Origin: Zygnema cylindricum
Taxonomy: Eukaryota; Streptophyta; Zygnematophyceae; Zygnematales; Zygnemataceae
DNA: 64,000 nucleotides
Reading direction: 5' to 3'
Assembly (NCBI GenBank): GCA_037447655.1
Contig: JBBHKE010002684.1
Span: 199,640-263,639, forward strand
In this document: positions 46,078-56,829 of the stretch, in pieces
Layout: each line of letters opens with the position of its first letter
Position numbering within the stretch: the first letter of the stretch is position 1
Notes under the pieces: generated by a model
The model's input: only the letters and a program-made list of their open reading frames with translations
Database searches by the model: none
What the model was told of the DNA's origin: nothing
Position numbers and translations under genes: made by a program

Positions 46078-46237
46078 CTCCCCTAAAGCTTTAGACTCAG
46101 TATCCCGGCGCAGCTGCGGTGATAAACTAGCGCAGCATCGTAGCATAGCAATGTAGCAATTAGCAAGTCACCCAGTCCCACTACCTCACAATGGTGGATT
46201 TATCGCAGAGTGGCTGAATAGCAGTGCAGCAATTCAA

Positions 46238-47239
46238 CTATTCACTTAATCCCACTGCGTCCCTACAATACTTCAGCTTAGGAGCAGGAAGGGCTTTAGT
46301 GAGCATATCAGCAATCATTTTTGCATCTGGCGAATAACATAAGTTAAGCACTGAAGAGAACACTTTTTCTCTTACAAAGTGTAATCGTACATCCGTGTGC
46401 TTGCTTTTGAAGTGATGACTCGAGTAAGAAGCAATAGCAATGGCAGCCTGGTTATCACACCAGATCACCTGTGGACCAACTTGCATGTATCCTAGTTCTT
46501 GTAACATGGATTTTACCCATAAGAGTTCTTTGAGGGCCGAGTTTGCTGCCATATATTCCGACTCCATTGTCGATTGTGCTGTCACCTTTTGAAGTTTGCT
46601 GCTCCAGCAGCAAGTACCGTTCCCAATTTGTAGAACGAATCCCGTGGTAGATTTCCGGCTTGGCATGTCGCCATAGCTTGCATCACTCCATATTTGCAGC
46701 TTGACTTCTCCTCCCCCTAGAGTGAGTTTGAGATCTTTAGTTCCTGCCAAATATCTTAAGACTCTCCTTGCTGCATCAAGATCAGATTTTCTCGGATTTT
46801 CTAGACTCCTACTCAGTGCCCCGACCGCTGCAGCAATGTCAAGACAGGTACAGTTCATGAAATATATTAAGCTTTTCATTATCTGTCTATAAGTTATTAT
46901 TGTCATAGGATCATTCTCCCCTGACTCTAAATACTCGCTAAGAATGACACCTGGTTCTGTCTCTTCTCCCTCTAACTTCTGCCAAAACTCCATTGGAGTT
47001 AAACATCCTTTTGCCCCCCGCATTCCGTACTTATCTAACATGTTTCCAATAGCCTCTTTTTGAGTCAATTTTATTATTTTCTTATTTCTGTCCCTCTGTA
47101 CCTGGATACCCAAAATATATTTTGCCTCACCGAGGTCTTTCATCTTGAACCGTGAGTTTAGAGCAGTTTTGATTTTGTTAATATCAGCCATTGATTTGCT
47201 AATTAATAGCAAATCATCTACATATACTGCTATATACAC
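46238..47239 (-). pseudogene. pol: reverse transcriptase C-terminal part and RNase H (I)
   Basis: Open over 333 codons. It begins just before the polymerase active site IAVYVDDLLLI, continues with DLGEAKYILGIQV, TPME, AVGALSRSL, then RNase H (WSDASYGDMPSRKSTTGF, TAQSTMESEYMA, CDNQAAIAIA, ADMLTKALP). The YVDD residues are intact. A frameshift near 47260 separates it from the upstream half. Confidence 0.95.
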
Positions 47240-47259
47240 TATCCCATTTTCACCCTTTA

Positions 47260-48105
47260 GAACATAACAGAGTGATCAGAACTTATCCTTTGAAATCCTA
47301 GACTAGTCAAGAATTCATCAAGCTTTATATTCCACTGTCTGGGGGCTTGTTTTAGGCCGTACAAAGATTTTAGCAACTTGCATACTAAGTGCTCTTTTCC
47401 TGGTTCCACATACTTTTCAGGCTGCTGATGTAAATGGTCTCTTCTAGTTCTCCATGCAAAAAGGCCGTTTTTACATCCATCTGATGGATTTCCATATCTT
47501 CTATAGCGGCTAAGGACAGAAAAATCCTAACTGTTGGAAATCTTTCAACCGGAGAAAATGTTTCTTCAAAATTGATTCCTTCTTTTTGATTGTATCCCTT
47601 CGCCACAAGTCTGGCCTTATAGCGTTCAATGGTGTTATCGGGATTTAACTTAACCTTTAATACCCATTTGTTCTCGATCGCTTTTCGGTCCGGAGGAAGG
47701 TCCACAAGCTCCCATGATTGAGCCTCCATGATCGACTTCATTTCGTCGTTTGCCGCCTCAATCCAGTGATTCCGCTTTGGTGATGAGAAGGCCTCTTGGA
47801 TGGTCAAGGGCTCCCTAAGACTGCCGAGTAGGCAAAGTGAGAGCTTGTTTGCAGGCGGCTGCTTGATCGTCTCCCCCCCGGAAATTCTGAGGCTGAGATC
47901 GTCGGATGCCGCGCATTGCGCTGATTGCGCTGGTTACGATCTGTGTCTTGCTGATTGCGCTGGTTGCGATCCGTGTGTTCTCGATTGCGCTGTTTGTCCG
48001 TCTGGATCCGAATTTGGTGAGGAACTTGGAGAGAGTCTGACTCCAGAGTCATTATTGGAGTTTGTGGAATCTGCGGGACAATTTCATGCATGCAATCTAA
48101 GATGA
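47260..48105 (-). pseudogene. pol: integrase-RT linker and reverse transcriptase N-terminal part (I)
   Basis: The variable linker ([15 protein letters not shown] repeats; [13 protein letters not shown]) leads to the standard copia reverse transcriptase start ([74 protein letters not shown]). One-base changes near 47425 and 47260 shift the frame. The linker repeats and the RT core are unmistakable. Confidence 0.9.
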
Positions 48106-48199
48106 CATACTCCTTTTTGTTGCTTTTGCTGCTCTGTCAGTTGAAATAAATCTATAGAGTCTAGTTCATCTTTAACAATGATGTTTCTAGCTACAACTA

Positions 48200-49502
48200 T
48201 TTTCTACCTTTCAAACACAAAGACTGTATAACCTTTTGAGTGATCGTCATATCCTAACAGAATACTCGGTAATCTCTTTGGTTCCATTTTCCATCTATTT
48301 GTAGACGTATCCAATATAAAGCATTCAGTACCAAAGACCTGGAAATGGCTAACATCTGGTTTGCTACCTGTCTAGATTTCGTAAGGAGTTGTTTCTACCG
48401 ATCTTGATCCTATCCTATTTTTAATATAAACTGCACAATTTAGAGCCTCAGCCCAGAATTTCGGATCCACATTTTTGTCTGCGAGCATCGACCTAGAGCT
48501 TTCCGTGAGAGTTCTATTCAATCTTTCCGACACCCCATTTTGTTCCGGTGAATATGGAACAGTGAATAGATGACTAATGCCTTCCTCGAGTAAAAATGTT
48601 TCAAATTCTTTCGATGTATATTCACCACCATTGTCCCATCTGAGCTGCAAAATAGATGAATTATGAAGTTTTTCAGCCCATGCTTTATAGTGTTTGAAGT
48701 GACCAAACACTTCACTCTTCTCCTTCATGAAGTAAACTTTTGTAAACCTGGAGAAATCATCTGTGAAGGTGACCATATATTTCATCCCTCCGGCAGATGG
48801 AACCTTCGCCGGACCAAAGACATCCGAATGAATTTGTTGTAAAAGTATTGTTGACCGATGCTCAGACTTCTTAGGAAATGGCAATTTGTGGATTTTGCCT
48901 AAAGCGCAACCATCGCAAGTTTTGACCGGCCCATCAGTGATTTATACACCCTCTATTTTCCCAGCAATGACCATTTTCCTCAAACTATCATAATTAACAT
49001 GGCCTAATCTTTTATGCCACAACTCATCTGAGTGCAAAACATCGGAGTACAAAACATCATTCTCCTTGGTATTAGCCATATCCATGCGATACATCTTGCT
49101 ACTATCTCTAGTCCCTGTAACCGCAACCTTGCCATTTTTGCTAACAACTTGCCGACCATTTTTCAAATTAACCTCAAAGCCTTTGCTCTCTACCAACGAC
49201 GTAGAAAACAGATTTTTCTTAAAGTCAGGTACAAATAAGACATTGTGAAGAGTCCTTTCGATTGCTTTTCCTTCTACATCAACTAGTAAGGACACATCAC
49301 CCACAGCACGAGTTTGGACACTCATTCCACAAGCATAATAAATATTTTTCTCCGGCGTTGCTTTCAGATTTTTGAAGATGGTCTTGTTCCAACACATGTG
49401 GGCTGACGCTCCTGTATCCATTATCCATCCTGGGTCCTTTGCGCTCTCCATTGCAGCCGCCATAGCGAATAGATCCGTATCGTCCTGCGTAGAAACCGTC
49501 AA
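48200..49502 (-). pseudogene. pol: protease and integrase (I)
   Basis: Protease motif WIMDTGASAHMCW (about 49420). The pre-integrase zinc region ELWHKRLGHVNY...CDGCALGK is interrupted by TAA at 48943. The integrase core has HSDVFGP, RWDNGGEYTS and QNGVSERLNRT (catalytic D, D, E). TAG near 48375 sits where relatives have Trp (TGG) and another TAG lies near 48210. The catalytic residues are intact. Confidence 0.9.
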
Positions 49503-49511
49503 AGTCTCTTC

Positions 49512-50420
49512 TTAGAGAGACGAAGAAGCCGAAAATAGTGCATTTCCACGAGGCGGAGTCCCCGTGAAGCCTTTGTAAAACTGGCTTTGTTGCCATCCTG
49601 GCCGGTATAAACCAGTATCGTTAGCTTTTTTAAGCTTAGGACAAAATTTGTATCCATGACCTCTCTCACTACAATAAAAGCATGCATTGTTGGATTGTCT
49701 ATTTCCACTTTGATTAAAATGTCTGAACTGATAAAAGTGATTCCTTTGCTGATTAATTTGTCCTTTTCTCTCAAAGTCTGAATTAAAAGCCTCTACTTGC
49801 TCAACATTGAGAATATTAGATGTAGCTTCCTCCTCTAGTAAAATATTGATGGCTAACTGCAAAGTCCAGCTAGCTTTATCTTTCTGTTTGAGCATGTCAG
49901 ATGCTCCTTTCATACTACGAGGGAGACCCCTCATGAGCAATGCCACCTGTTGAAAAGGAGGAAACACCCCACCTGCACAAGCATGTGCATCTACAAGGAT
50001 ACAAAATTTGTTAGAATATTCACCCATTGTAGCGCCAGTGTACTTATAGTCCCAAATTTTTCCAGCCAATAGAAGCTCTTCCTGGAGATTAGCCTTTTCA
50101 TAATCACTTTTAAGAGATTTCCAGATATCAATTGCTTTTTTCATTTTTATCCGAGACATAGCTAAGTCCTCAGATATACAAAATTTCATAATAGAAGGAG
50201 CTTGCGTATTTTTTTTAGACCATGATGGATTAGATTCATCCAGCGAACTATCCAATATATCCAAATGATTGACATTTTCAAAATGTGTTTCCACCATATC
50301 CGCCCAGTAAACATACTTATCCCCGGAGAAGATAGGAATTCTTGATGACAAGCCCATAACCTGTTGTTCTACAACCACCGGTGCAGGTGGAGGAGCAGCA
50401 GTAGTAGTAGAAGTAGACAT
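49512..50420 (-). CDS. gag: gag (I)
   Basis: 302 residues, intact. The ATG at 50420 lies inside the 5' LTR and the frame crosses the primer site (QQVMGLSSRIPIFSGDKYVYW). It contains the capsid region (LLRGLPRSM-like LLMRGLPRSMKGAS) and one CCHC knuckle (CFYCSERGHGYKFC). It ends at TAA 49512, after which the same frame continues without shift into protease, so the stop probably arose by C-to-T from CAA. Confidence 0.9.
   Translation of the reverse strand: MSTSTTTAAPPPAPVVVEQQVMGLSSRIPIFSGDKYVYWADMVETHFENVNHLDILDSSLDESNPSWSKKNTQAPSIMKFCISEDLAMSRIKMKKAIDIWKSLKSDYEKANLQEELLLAGKIWDYKYTGATMGEYSNKFCILVDAHACAGGVFPPFQQVALLMRGLPRSMKGASDMLKQKDKASWTLQLAINILLEEEATSNILNVEQVEAFNSDFERKGQINQQRNHFYQFRHFNQSGNRQSNNACFYCSERGHGYKFCPKLKKANDTGLYRPGWQQSQFYKGFTGTPPRGNALFSASSSL
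50351..50361 (-). promoter_or_regulatory. primer-binding site of I
   Basis: GGTTATGGGCT on the minus strand, ten of its first bases matching the initiator tRNA-Met anticodon arm complement. Shorter match than in A, C and D. Confidence 0.7.
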
Positions 50421-51173
50421 GATACACTCTCAGAAGCTATCAAAAATCCTACCAAACAGCTGTTCTTAAGTGCTTACCAATTCTTATACAAGCATCCAAA
50501 CCTCACAAAACTCTTTCAGAATATAGAGTAGCATAAACACTGATAACTCCCAAAGTTATAGCACAATTGACGCAACAACACTCAAGATATAATACTCAGA
50601 AGTTTCCCAAAAATTGTTTGCAGTTTTACTACTTGGAAGTCTGGATACATCATTTGTTCTGAGTCCTAAGTCTTATACTAGTGTTGTACCGGCAATACCA
50701 ATGTACCTGAGAGGTACGTCAAGCTGCCAAGCTAATACTAAGCTACCACTGAGCTACCACTAAGCTACCACTGAGCTACCACTAAGCTACCATTGAGCTA
50801 CCACTGAGCTACCCACTAAGTTACCACTGAGTTCCCACTAAGTTGACTAGAATCGTATCTATCGCAGTTGCTCTATCCTGTACAGAATCATATTAAGGAT
50901 ATCAGACGTTGCGTTGTCCGTACGGACCATATCAAATATAATCCTGGTTGCCTTGTCCAGTCTGTGTTGCAGCTTCGCTGCTACACTGCTCTGCTGCTGC
51001 GTTGCTCTGCTGTATAGCTGCTGCTATGCTGTATAGCAGTTGCTCTGCTATATAGCAGCTGCGCTGCTCTGTTGTATAGGAGCTGCGCTGCTCTGTCTGT
51101 ATAGCAGCTGCGCTGCTTTGTCTGAAAAGCAGCTGCGCTGCTCTGAGGCTGAAAGCTTTCCAAAAAGACAACA
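50362..51173 (-). repeat. 5' LTR of I
   Basis: 812 bp from TGTTGTCTTTTTGG to GAACAACA. It carries the GAGCTACCACTA array at 50740-50830 and the GCTGCGCTGCTCTG array at 50990-51145. The last 59 bp encode the start of gag. Confidence 0.9.
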
Positions 51174-51353
51174 GAATCTTGTAATCCACCCTTGAGTAAT
51201 AAAGCGCAATCTTGTCTGTCATTGTTGTGTGTGCCTGCTGTTGTTACGGGAAGATCCTTGGAGCTTTCCGCTTTGCATTGTGGTGTATTGTGGTACTTAT
51301 ATTGGTTGTCACTTTTACACTGGTATCGCGGCTATTTCTCCTGACTCGAGAGC

Positions 51354-52845
51354 ATGGACGAACACGGCGTGTCCACTATGGAAATGTTAGCGAAAGTTCT
51401 CAAGGAGTTAGAAAACATTAGATTACAGAATGCGCAGCTGAGCAACACCGTCGTAACTTTGGAATCTCGTCTTGGTGAGCGACCTCATGGAGGCATGGAG
51501 AGGGACTACAAGACACCAAAACTAAGACTTCCCGACGAGTTCGACCCTGCAAGACAGAAGAACTTGGACACGTGGCTATTCTGCGTTGCGAATTATCTCG
51601 AGAATTTTCCTAGCCTATCGAACCGTGAGAAGATTCACTACGCGGGTGGTCTTCTTAAAGGGGGAGTGGTGGCAATGGTGGAGGACATTGGTGGAGAATG
51701 ATGAGATAGCGACCGTTTGGGCTCTCTTCGTTCAATTTCTCCGTTACGCATGGCAGCCTGTTAATACGGTTAAGGCTCCACGAGATAAGATCGCAGTGCT
51801 GAAGCAACAAACTTCGGTGTTGGAGTTTACACAAAGATTTTTGGAGTGTAAGGTTCAAATACCTACGATGACGGAGGATGAAGTTGTGGATCGCTACGTG
51901 AAGGGGCTTAAATCATCCATTCGCAGGGATGTGGAACAATGGCTCGCTCGGGAAAGCACAACTCCTAGTCTCTCAGCAATCATGCAGTTTTCTGAGCGGA
52001 CTGATTCAATCGGCTTCACCTTCCGACGACCTTATCATTATAGGTTAAGTAGCGGTGGAGGGGGTCGTCGAGACAATGGTCCAACTCCCATGGAGCTCGA
52101 AGCAATTGATGAGGACAAGCAGGTGGTCAATGTGTTGCGGAAAAAGAAGAAAACTATCAAGACCAAGGCCAACAACTTGTCCCCCGAGGGGCTCCATTAT
52201 AGGAGGCAAAATGGCTTATGCTTCCAGCGCGGTACCCCGAACCATATGGCCCGAGAATGTCCAAAACGGAAAAATTCTGGAAAGGGGAAACTTAACGTCA
52301 TCAGGTTAGCCGGTGAAAGAGGAGACCCTTTGATATTTCCAGGTCGAATCGGAGTGTGCACCACTAGCTTCATGGTGGACTCCTGAGCATCGAGAAATTT
52401 CATCAACGAGGCGACGGTGAAAAAGTTGAAACTTCCTCTCGTGGTGCTTAAGGATCATCAGTCGGTACAATTAGCAGACAGAAGTTCCTTATCCATTACC
52501 CATTGTACTCCGAGGTTACGCATCAGAATCGGGAAATTCCGATTGTACGACACTCTTCATGTATTACCTCTTGGGGACCATGAGGTAATCTAGGGGAAGC
52601 CGTGGCTACAAAAATGGAATCCGACGATCGATTGGAGAAGTGGGGCCATGAGAGTGAAGAAGGGTGAAGAAGAGTTTGAGGTAAAAGCGGGAGAGGAAGA
52701 GGGACGCCTACTTTCAGCCTTACAGCTTAAGAGGGCACTCAGAAAAGTGGAAACTATTGGTGTAGCGGTCGTCCAGCCCATGGAGGAGGCGAAGAAGGAG
52801 ATTCTAGAGGAAAGGAAGAATAAGGACCTCGACTTAGACTTATGA
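51354..52845 (+). pseudogene. gag-pro: Ty3-like gag and protease (J)
   Basis: Starts MDEHGVSTMEMLAKVL. The coiled, Leu-rich start is followed by the retrotransposon-gag domain (EFDPARQKNLDTWLF, YVKGLKSSIRRDVEQWL). A frameshift lies near 51700. The knuckle reads CFQRGTPNHMAREC, so its second Cys is Arg. The protease motif is cut: FMVDS followed by TGA (52384) where Gly is expected, then ASRNFINEA and GDHEVI-stop-GKPWLQKWNPTID. Polymerase is missing because element A begins there. Confidence 0.8.
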
Positions 52846-53054
52846 GAAAGAGACTATTTAAATCATAGATTTCTATAGTATTTTTTAGGTTTAAATATGT
52901 TAGGAAAAAGAAAAAGGACAGACAGCCTACCTCCACCTCCTTTCTCTAGCCCCCATACTTGTTGTAGTCACTGAAAGATAGAGAAGGTGGTTGATCCATG
53001 GCTGCCTTAGTTCAACAGGCAGTTATTTTTAGAAGGTTACTAAAAATAGTCTTG

Positions 53055-53140
53055 ACGGACCCATGATTTAAACCCATAACTTGCGGTTTCGTCAAGTTGG
53101 CCGATAGCCGTCTGCTTTATCCTACTAGACTAGGACCAAT
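53055..53140 (-). other. tRNA-like module in A LTR
   Basis: On the minus strand a box-B-like GGGTTTAAATC and TAGTAGGATAAAGC upstream, antisense to the LTR. Confidence 0.45.
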
Positions 53141-53722
53141 GCTAAGTGCTATAGAGTATGATAGATATTTATACATTTCGGAAGTAAGAAATACATTTAA
53201 CTAAAACTAGATACGGCATCCATAGATTCAGTTTTAGTACGACATCATTTCAAAATGAATACCTCGCATTTGGTTGACAGCGAAACAAATATCTCGCAAG
53301 TAATTATAACGGTTAAGATTACGTCTCATTACGAATCCGACGCCGCACGTCATCGTCGAAATCCCGGTGTGGTCACCTTGGTGTTTTGTGACGTGGCATG
53401 ACCTGGAGCCACGTGGAGAGATGACATTCGGTCACAGGAATTCCGAGGAATGTACGGACAAATAAAAAGCCGACACGCATCCACTTAATAGCATTGTCGT
53501 ACATAGGCCGTACAAAAGGTACACTGACAGTAGTACTTTTTGGTACGGTATAGTAATTTGATTGGTCCTTACTTCAATAGATAGAAGTTATTAAAAGGAA
53601 TCAGGACGTAGAAAATTTTGGTAGGTAGTCACCCCTCCCTTTGAGAGTTTGTACAAAGTGGCATTTTTGGTGCCTCATAACTTATTGGCTAGTTGGCTGT
53701 TTTCAGTGATTCTTTTTGCTAC

Positions 53723-53785
53723 GGACTTAGGGGAGTCCAGGCTGCATAGGGGTGCAGTCAGATTTTCAGTTTGCCTTCTTGGGCA
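53723..53785 (+). promoter_or_regulatory. hairpins HP1-HP3 in A LTR
   Basis: HP1 GGACTT-AGGG-GAGTCC (53723-53738), HP2 CTGCA-TAGGGG-TGCAG (53742-53757), and a weaker HP3 TGCC...GGCA (53772-53785). Confidence 0.6.
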
Positions 53786-53852
53786 GGAGTGGTTGTGGCT
53801 TAAAGTGGGTTAGTTAAATACTATTTAGAGGCTTCTTGTATTCTGTAGTCCA

Positions 53853-54784
53853 ATGGAGGACACAAAATTGCAGGTTATGGGCCCACCCTCTAGGGTGCCC
53901 ACCTTCAATGGATCTGGGTTTATCTATTGGGAAGCCATGATGATGGGAGCTTTGTGTGAGAAACGATACTGGGGTATCGTCAGTGGACAAGTGAAACGTC
54001 CACCTTCGGGAACTCCACCCGGATTTGGGGGAGTAAGGTTTTCTGCAACAACGGCTGCCTCAGCGGAGGAGGAAGAATATGGGGACACCAGTATGTCTGA
54101 AAAGGAGAAAGGGAAGGAGACACCCCTCACTCCTATTGTCACAGTATCGGGAGCGGCGACCGTGGAGACCATGGAGAACAATACTCAAATGTGGGAGGAT
54201 GTAAACATGGCTTCGAAGAACTTCATTCTGAGGCTCTTCACTCAAGGTTTGGCCACTCCTCATCTTCACATTCACAAGGCCGAGGAGTTGTGGGAGAGTT
54301 TGGTGGAGATTTATAGAGTTGGAACTATTCAGGAGCTCCAGTTGGCTGAGCAAAGGCTATTGAGTTACACTTACAAAGGAGGAAAGATGTTAGATTACTG
54401 TAATGATCTTTCTTGTTTGTATATGGAAATGGAAAGTGCCGGGTGGACAGGTACAATAAAAATGACAGTTAACACCGTTATCATGAAATTACCAGATGAG
54501 TTCGAAAACATACTGTACCGAGTACAGGGAATGCCTAGCGTTCATGGAAATGGAACAGTGTAGTCAAGATGATACTTGTACAGGAAAACACAATGGAGAT
54601 TAGGAGAGGAGGAAAGAGCATTCAAGCTCTAGCAGCAGGAGGGGACCGATGGGGGAAGGACCCGAAGAAACCTTATAGAGGGGAGAGAGATCATTTTGGG
54701 GGACAGAGGCCCCTAAAGGGTCTTTGTCATTATTGCAAAAAACCGAGACACTTTATTGCATTTGTGTCAAGCTATCTGAGCTGA
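53853..54784 (+). pseudogene. gag: gag (A)
   Basis: ATG 53853 is in the LTR and the frame reads through the primer site (LQVMGPPSRVPTF). The capsid region is close to C (YWEAMMMGALCEKRYWGIVSG, KLPDEFENI). Frameshifts lie near 54560 and inside the knuckle (CHYCKKPRHFIA). Confidence 0.9.
53873..53885 (+). promoter_or_regulatory. primer-binding site of A
   Basis: GGTTATGGGCCCA, identical to those of C and D and in the gag frame. Confidence 0.85.
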
Positions 54785-55689
54785 GGCTCCAAGAGAATCG
54801 TGGAGGGGGTTCTTCCGGAGGGAAGAAAAAGGCAATTGTGGTTACAAAAGTGTTAGGAGAAATTGAGGATGAGTCCTCTCAAGAGGATGGGGAGCTTCTT
54901 TTGACGAGAGTCTGGAGGAGAAGGAAATCCCTCGAAGGCAGAAGTGTGCCTTTGGAGCAATTCGGGAAGCTCCACAGGAAGGATGGATTATCGACTCAGA
55001 TGCATCCATGCATATGTGTCGTGATAAATATGTGTCGTGATAAAGAACTTTTCACTAAGCTAAGAAAGATCCCTACTGTAAAGATAGAGTTTCGGGATGG
55101 GAGAGTGGTTACTACAGATCTAATGGGATCAGTAGATCTGAAAGTCTTAGTGGAGGGTAAGACTTCTATATTTACATTCTCAGATGTACTTTACATTGCT
55201 CAGCTGAGTAAAAATCTTGTCTCTACGTCAGTGTTAGATGACAAAGAGTTTGATACCTTCACCAGAAAGGGTGTTTTTACAGCTAAGTATGGGAATGAAG
55301 TTTACTTCACAGCAGATAAGGGTAGCCAAGGAAAGTTTAGGCTTAACCTGTGTAATGAAAAGAAGAATGCTTACTATGTTGGTGTTCCTAAGGTGATGAT
55401 TTGGCATAAGCGGTTGGGGCATGAGCATTTTGATAGGTTGAGGGAAATAAAAAAGCTTGGGGTAGTAGATGGCATTCAGTTTGGGGATAATGAAATGATG
55501 GATGATTGTAGTGGTTGTGCTCAAGGTAAGGCTCACAGACTTCCCTTTCCCAAAGGTGCCACATATAGAGGTGAGAAAGTGTTAGATTTGGTCCACACAG
55601 TTATTTGGGGACCTGCAAAAGTACCTTTTGTTGGAGGAAAGAGGTTCATGATGACCATAATTGATGACTGGTCTAGATAGTCTAGAGTC
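54785..55689 (+). pseudogene. pol: protease and pre-integrase (A)
   Basis: The protease motif reads IIDSDASMHMC instead of DSGAS (GGT to GAT). A 16-bp tandem duplication (ATGTGTCGTGATAAA twice, 55012-55043) shifts the frame. The zinc region MIWHKRLGHEHF...CSGCAQGKAH and the start of the integrase core (WGPAKVPFVGGKRFMMT) follow. The CAG codon in GIQF here is TAG in element B. Confidence 0.9.
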
Positions 55690-55782
55690 TGAAACTTTGA
55701 GACCTCCATAAGTCCTTAGAGTGGACTGCTTCCAAAAAGCCTCTAGGATAACCCTGACCCCTTTGTGTTTCAGCAAAAATAA

Positions 55783-55848
55783 CAGCCACCCTGGCAGACA
55801 AAAACACTGACCAACTTCACCCCTCTGAAGAAAAGACTCCCCTGAGTC
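55783..55848 (-). promoter_or_regulatory. hairpins HP1-HP3 in B LTR
   Basis: Minus strand: HP1 GACTC-AGGG-GAGTC (55848-55835), HP2 CTTCA-GAGGGG-TGAAG (55830-55815), HP3 CTGCC-AGGGT-GGCTG (55797-55783). Confidence 0.6.
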
Positions 55849-56461
55849 GATAGCAAAAAGAATCTCTGAACTTGCTCCCCTGAGCAGTAAGTTATGGAGG
55901 GTCAAAGTTGACCTTTTGTACAGAAGCTCTCTAGGAGAGAGGGTCCTATCTTCTAATTTTTCTAAGTCCTATCTCTCTCACAGACTCTATCTACTGATGT
56001 ACGGAGCCAATCACATTTCAGTTTCGTACATAAAAGTACAGTTGCTGGTGTACTTTATGTACGGCCATTGTACGACCTGGCCTAGATGTCGAAACGTGGT
56101 ATGTCCGGATTCGCTCCCTTAATCCTCGGAGTGCCGCAATTCAATGTCATTCCGCCACGTGTCATCCGATGTGGCGATGACCACAAACCGCCGAAATCCT
56201 CTTACGCGATCTCGACGTTAATTTTGGCCGTCCGATTAAATTCACATTTAATCGTAGCCGTAATAAATACATGCGCAGTATTCGTTTCACTAAAGAATTA
56301 AATGCGCGGTATTGGTTTCTTATCCGTACCGGAATCTGTACTTTTACATTTACTGGATATATGTCTCCCGTAATCAGTAACAGTTAAATGAACTATCTTA
56401 CGTATAAATGTTTAAGTAATTATCAAACCATATAGTACATAACATTACTCCTAGACTTCCT

Positions 56462-56532
56462 GGCTAAGGCTACCGGCTACTGGCTGTCTGCACGTCGGCA
56501 GGTACCAGGATCAAATCCTGTCGCCGGTACAT
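56462..56532 (+). other. tRNA-like module in B LTR
   Basis: GGCTAAGGCTACCGG and GGATCAAATCC on the plus strand, antisense to the LTR. Confidence 0.55.
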
Positions 56533-56829
56533 ATCTTTTAGTAAATTAAACCCCTAACTAAAATATATTTTCCCGTAAACCTCTGGATAGCCTAGGTAGC
56601 CATGGCTTTAGCTCCTTCTCCAATTTCTCAGTGACTGCGAAAAGTTTGAGAAGTTGGAGAGAGAAGTTAAAGATACACTGCCTCGGCTTCTTTCTTATTT
56701 CTATTCACACGTAGAAAATACTTTAAAAAAAACTATTAATTTCTACACTCCTTTTATTATCTAGTCAATCTTTAATTTCAGACCACACTTTTCCCTGGAG
56801 TAAATTAGCTTAGGGGAAGGCACAGGTTT

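Larger units (their letters stand above)
45248..51173 (-). mobile_element. complete Ty1/copia element I
   Basis: 5' LTR 50362-51173, 3' LTR 45248-46077, and perfect 5-bp target duplication GAATC (45243-45247 and 51174-51178). A half-tRNA primer site abuts the 5' LTR and a TTTAGGGGAG polypurine tract lies just before the 3' LTR. Gag, protease, integrase, reverse transcriptase and RNase H are all present in copia order. Total 5.9 kb. About four stops and a few frameshifts make it inactive as assembled. Confidence 0.95.
44895..52865 (+). mobile_element. Ty3/gypsy-like element J, split by I and cut by A
   Basis: The left piece (44895-45247) and the right piece (from 51174) rejoin at the GAATC duplication of element I to give an LTR end with AATAAA at 51198-51203. 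A possible primer site TGGTATCGCGGC (about 51322) and the gag-protease frames (51354-52845) follow. The rest is removed by the LTR of element A. Confidence 0.6.
52865..53872 (+). repeat. 5' LTR of A
   Basis: The end is exact (primer site follows). The start is approximate because the terminal TG is not clear. Same modules as in C and D. Confidence 0.7.
52865..55689 (+). mobile_element. copia element A (5' part), cut by element B
   Basis: LTR (about 52865-53872), primer site, gag, protease and pre-integrase, breaking off at the first part of the integrase core (DDWSR) where the LTR of B begins at 55690. GAGTC at 55685-55689 should be the target duplication of B. Confidence 0.85.
55690..56747 (-). 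repeat. 3' LTR of B
   Basis: 1058 bp, TGTAGAAATTAATAG (56747) to AAAGTTTCA (55690). A polypurine AAAAGGAG adjoins it on the element side. Confidence 0.9.

Noticed and set aside
49510-49512. Programmed read-through stop between gag and protease in I
   Set aside because: The frame continues, but element C has gag and protease in one frame without a stop, and CAA-to-TAA fits the general pattern.
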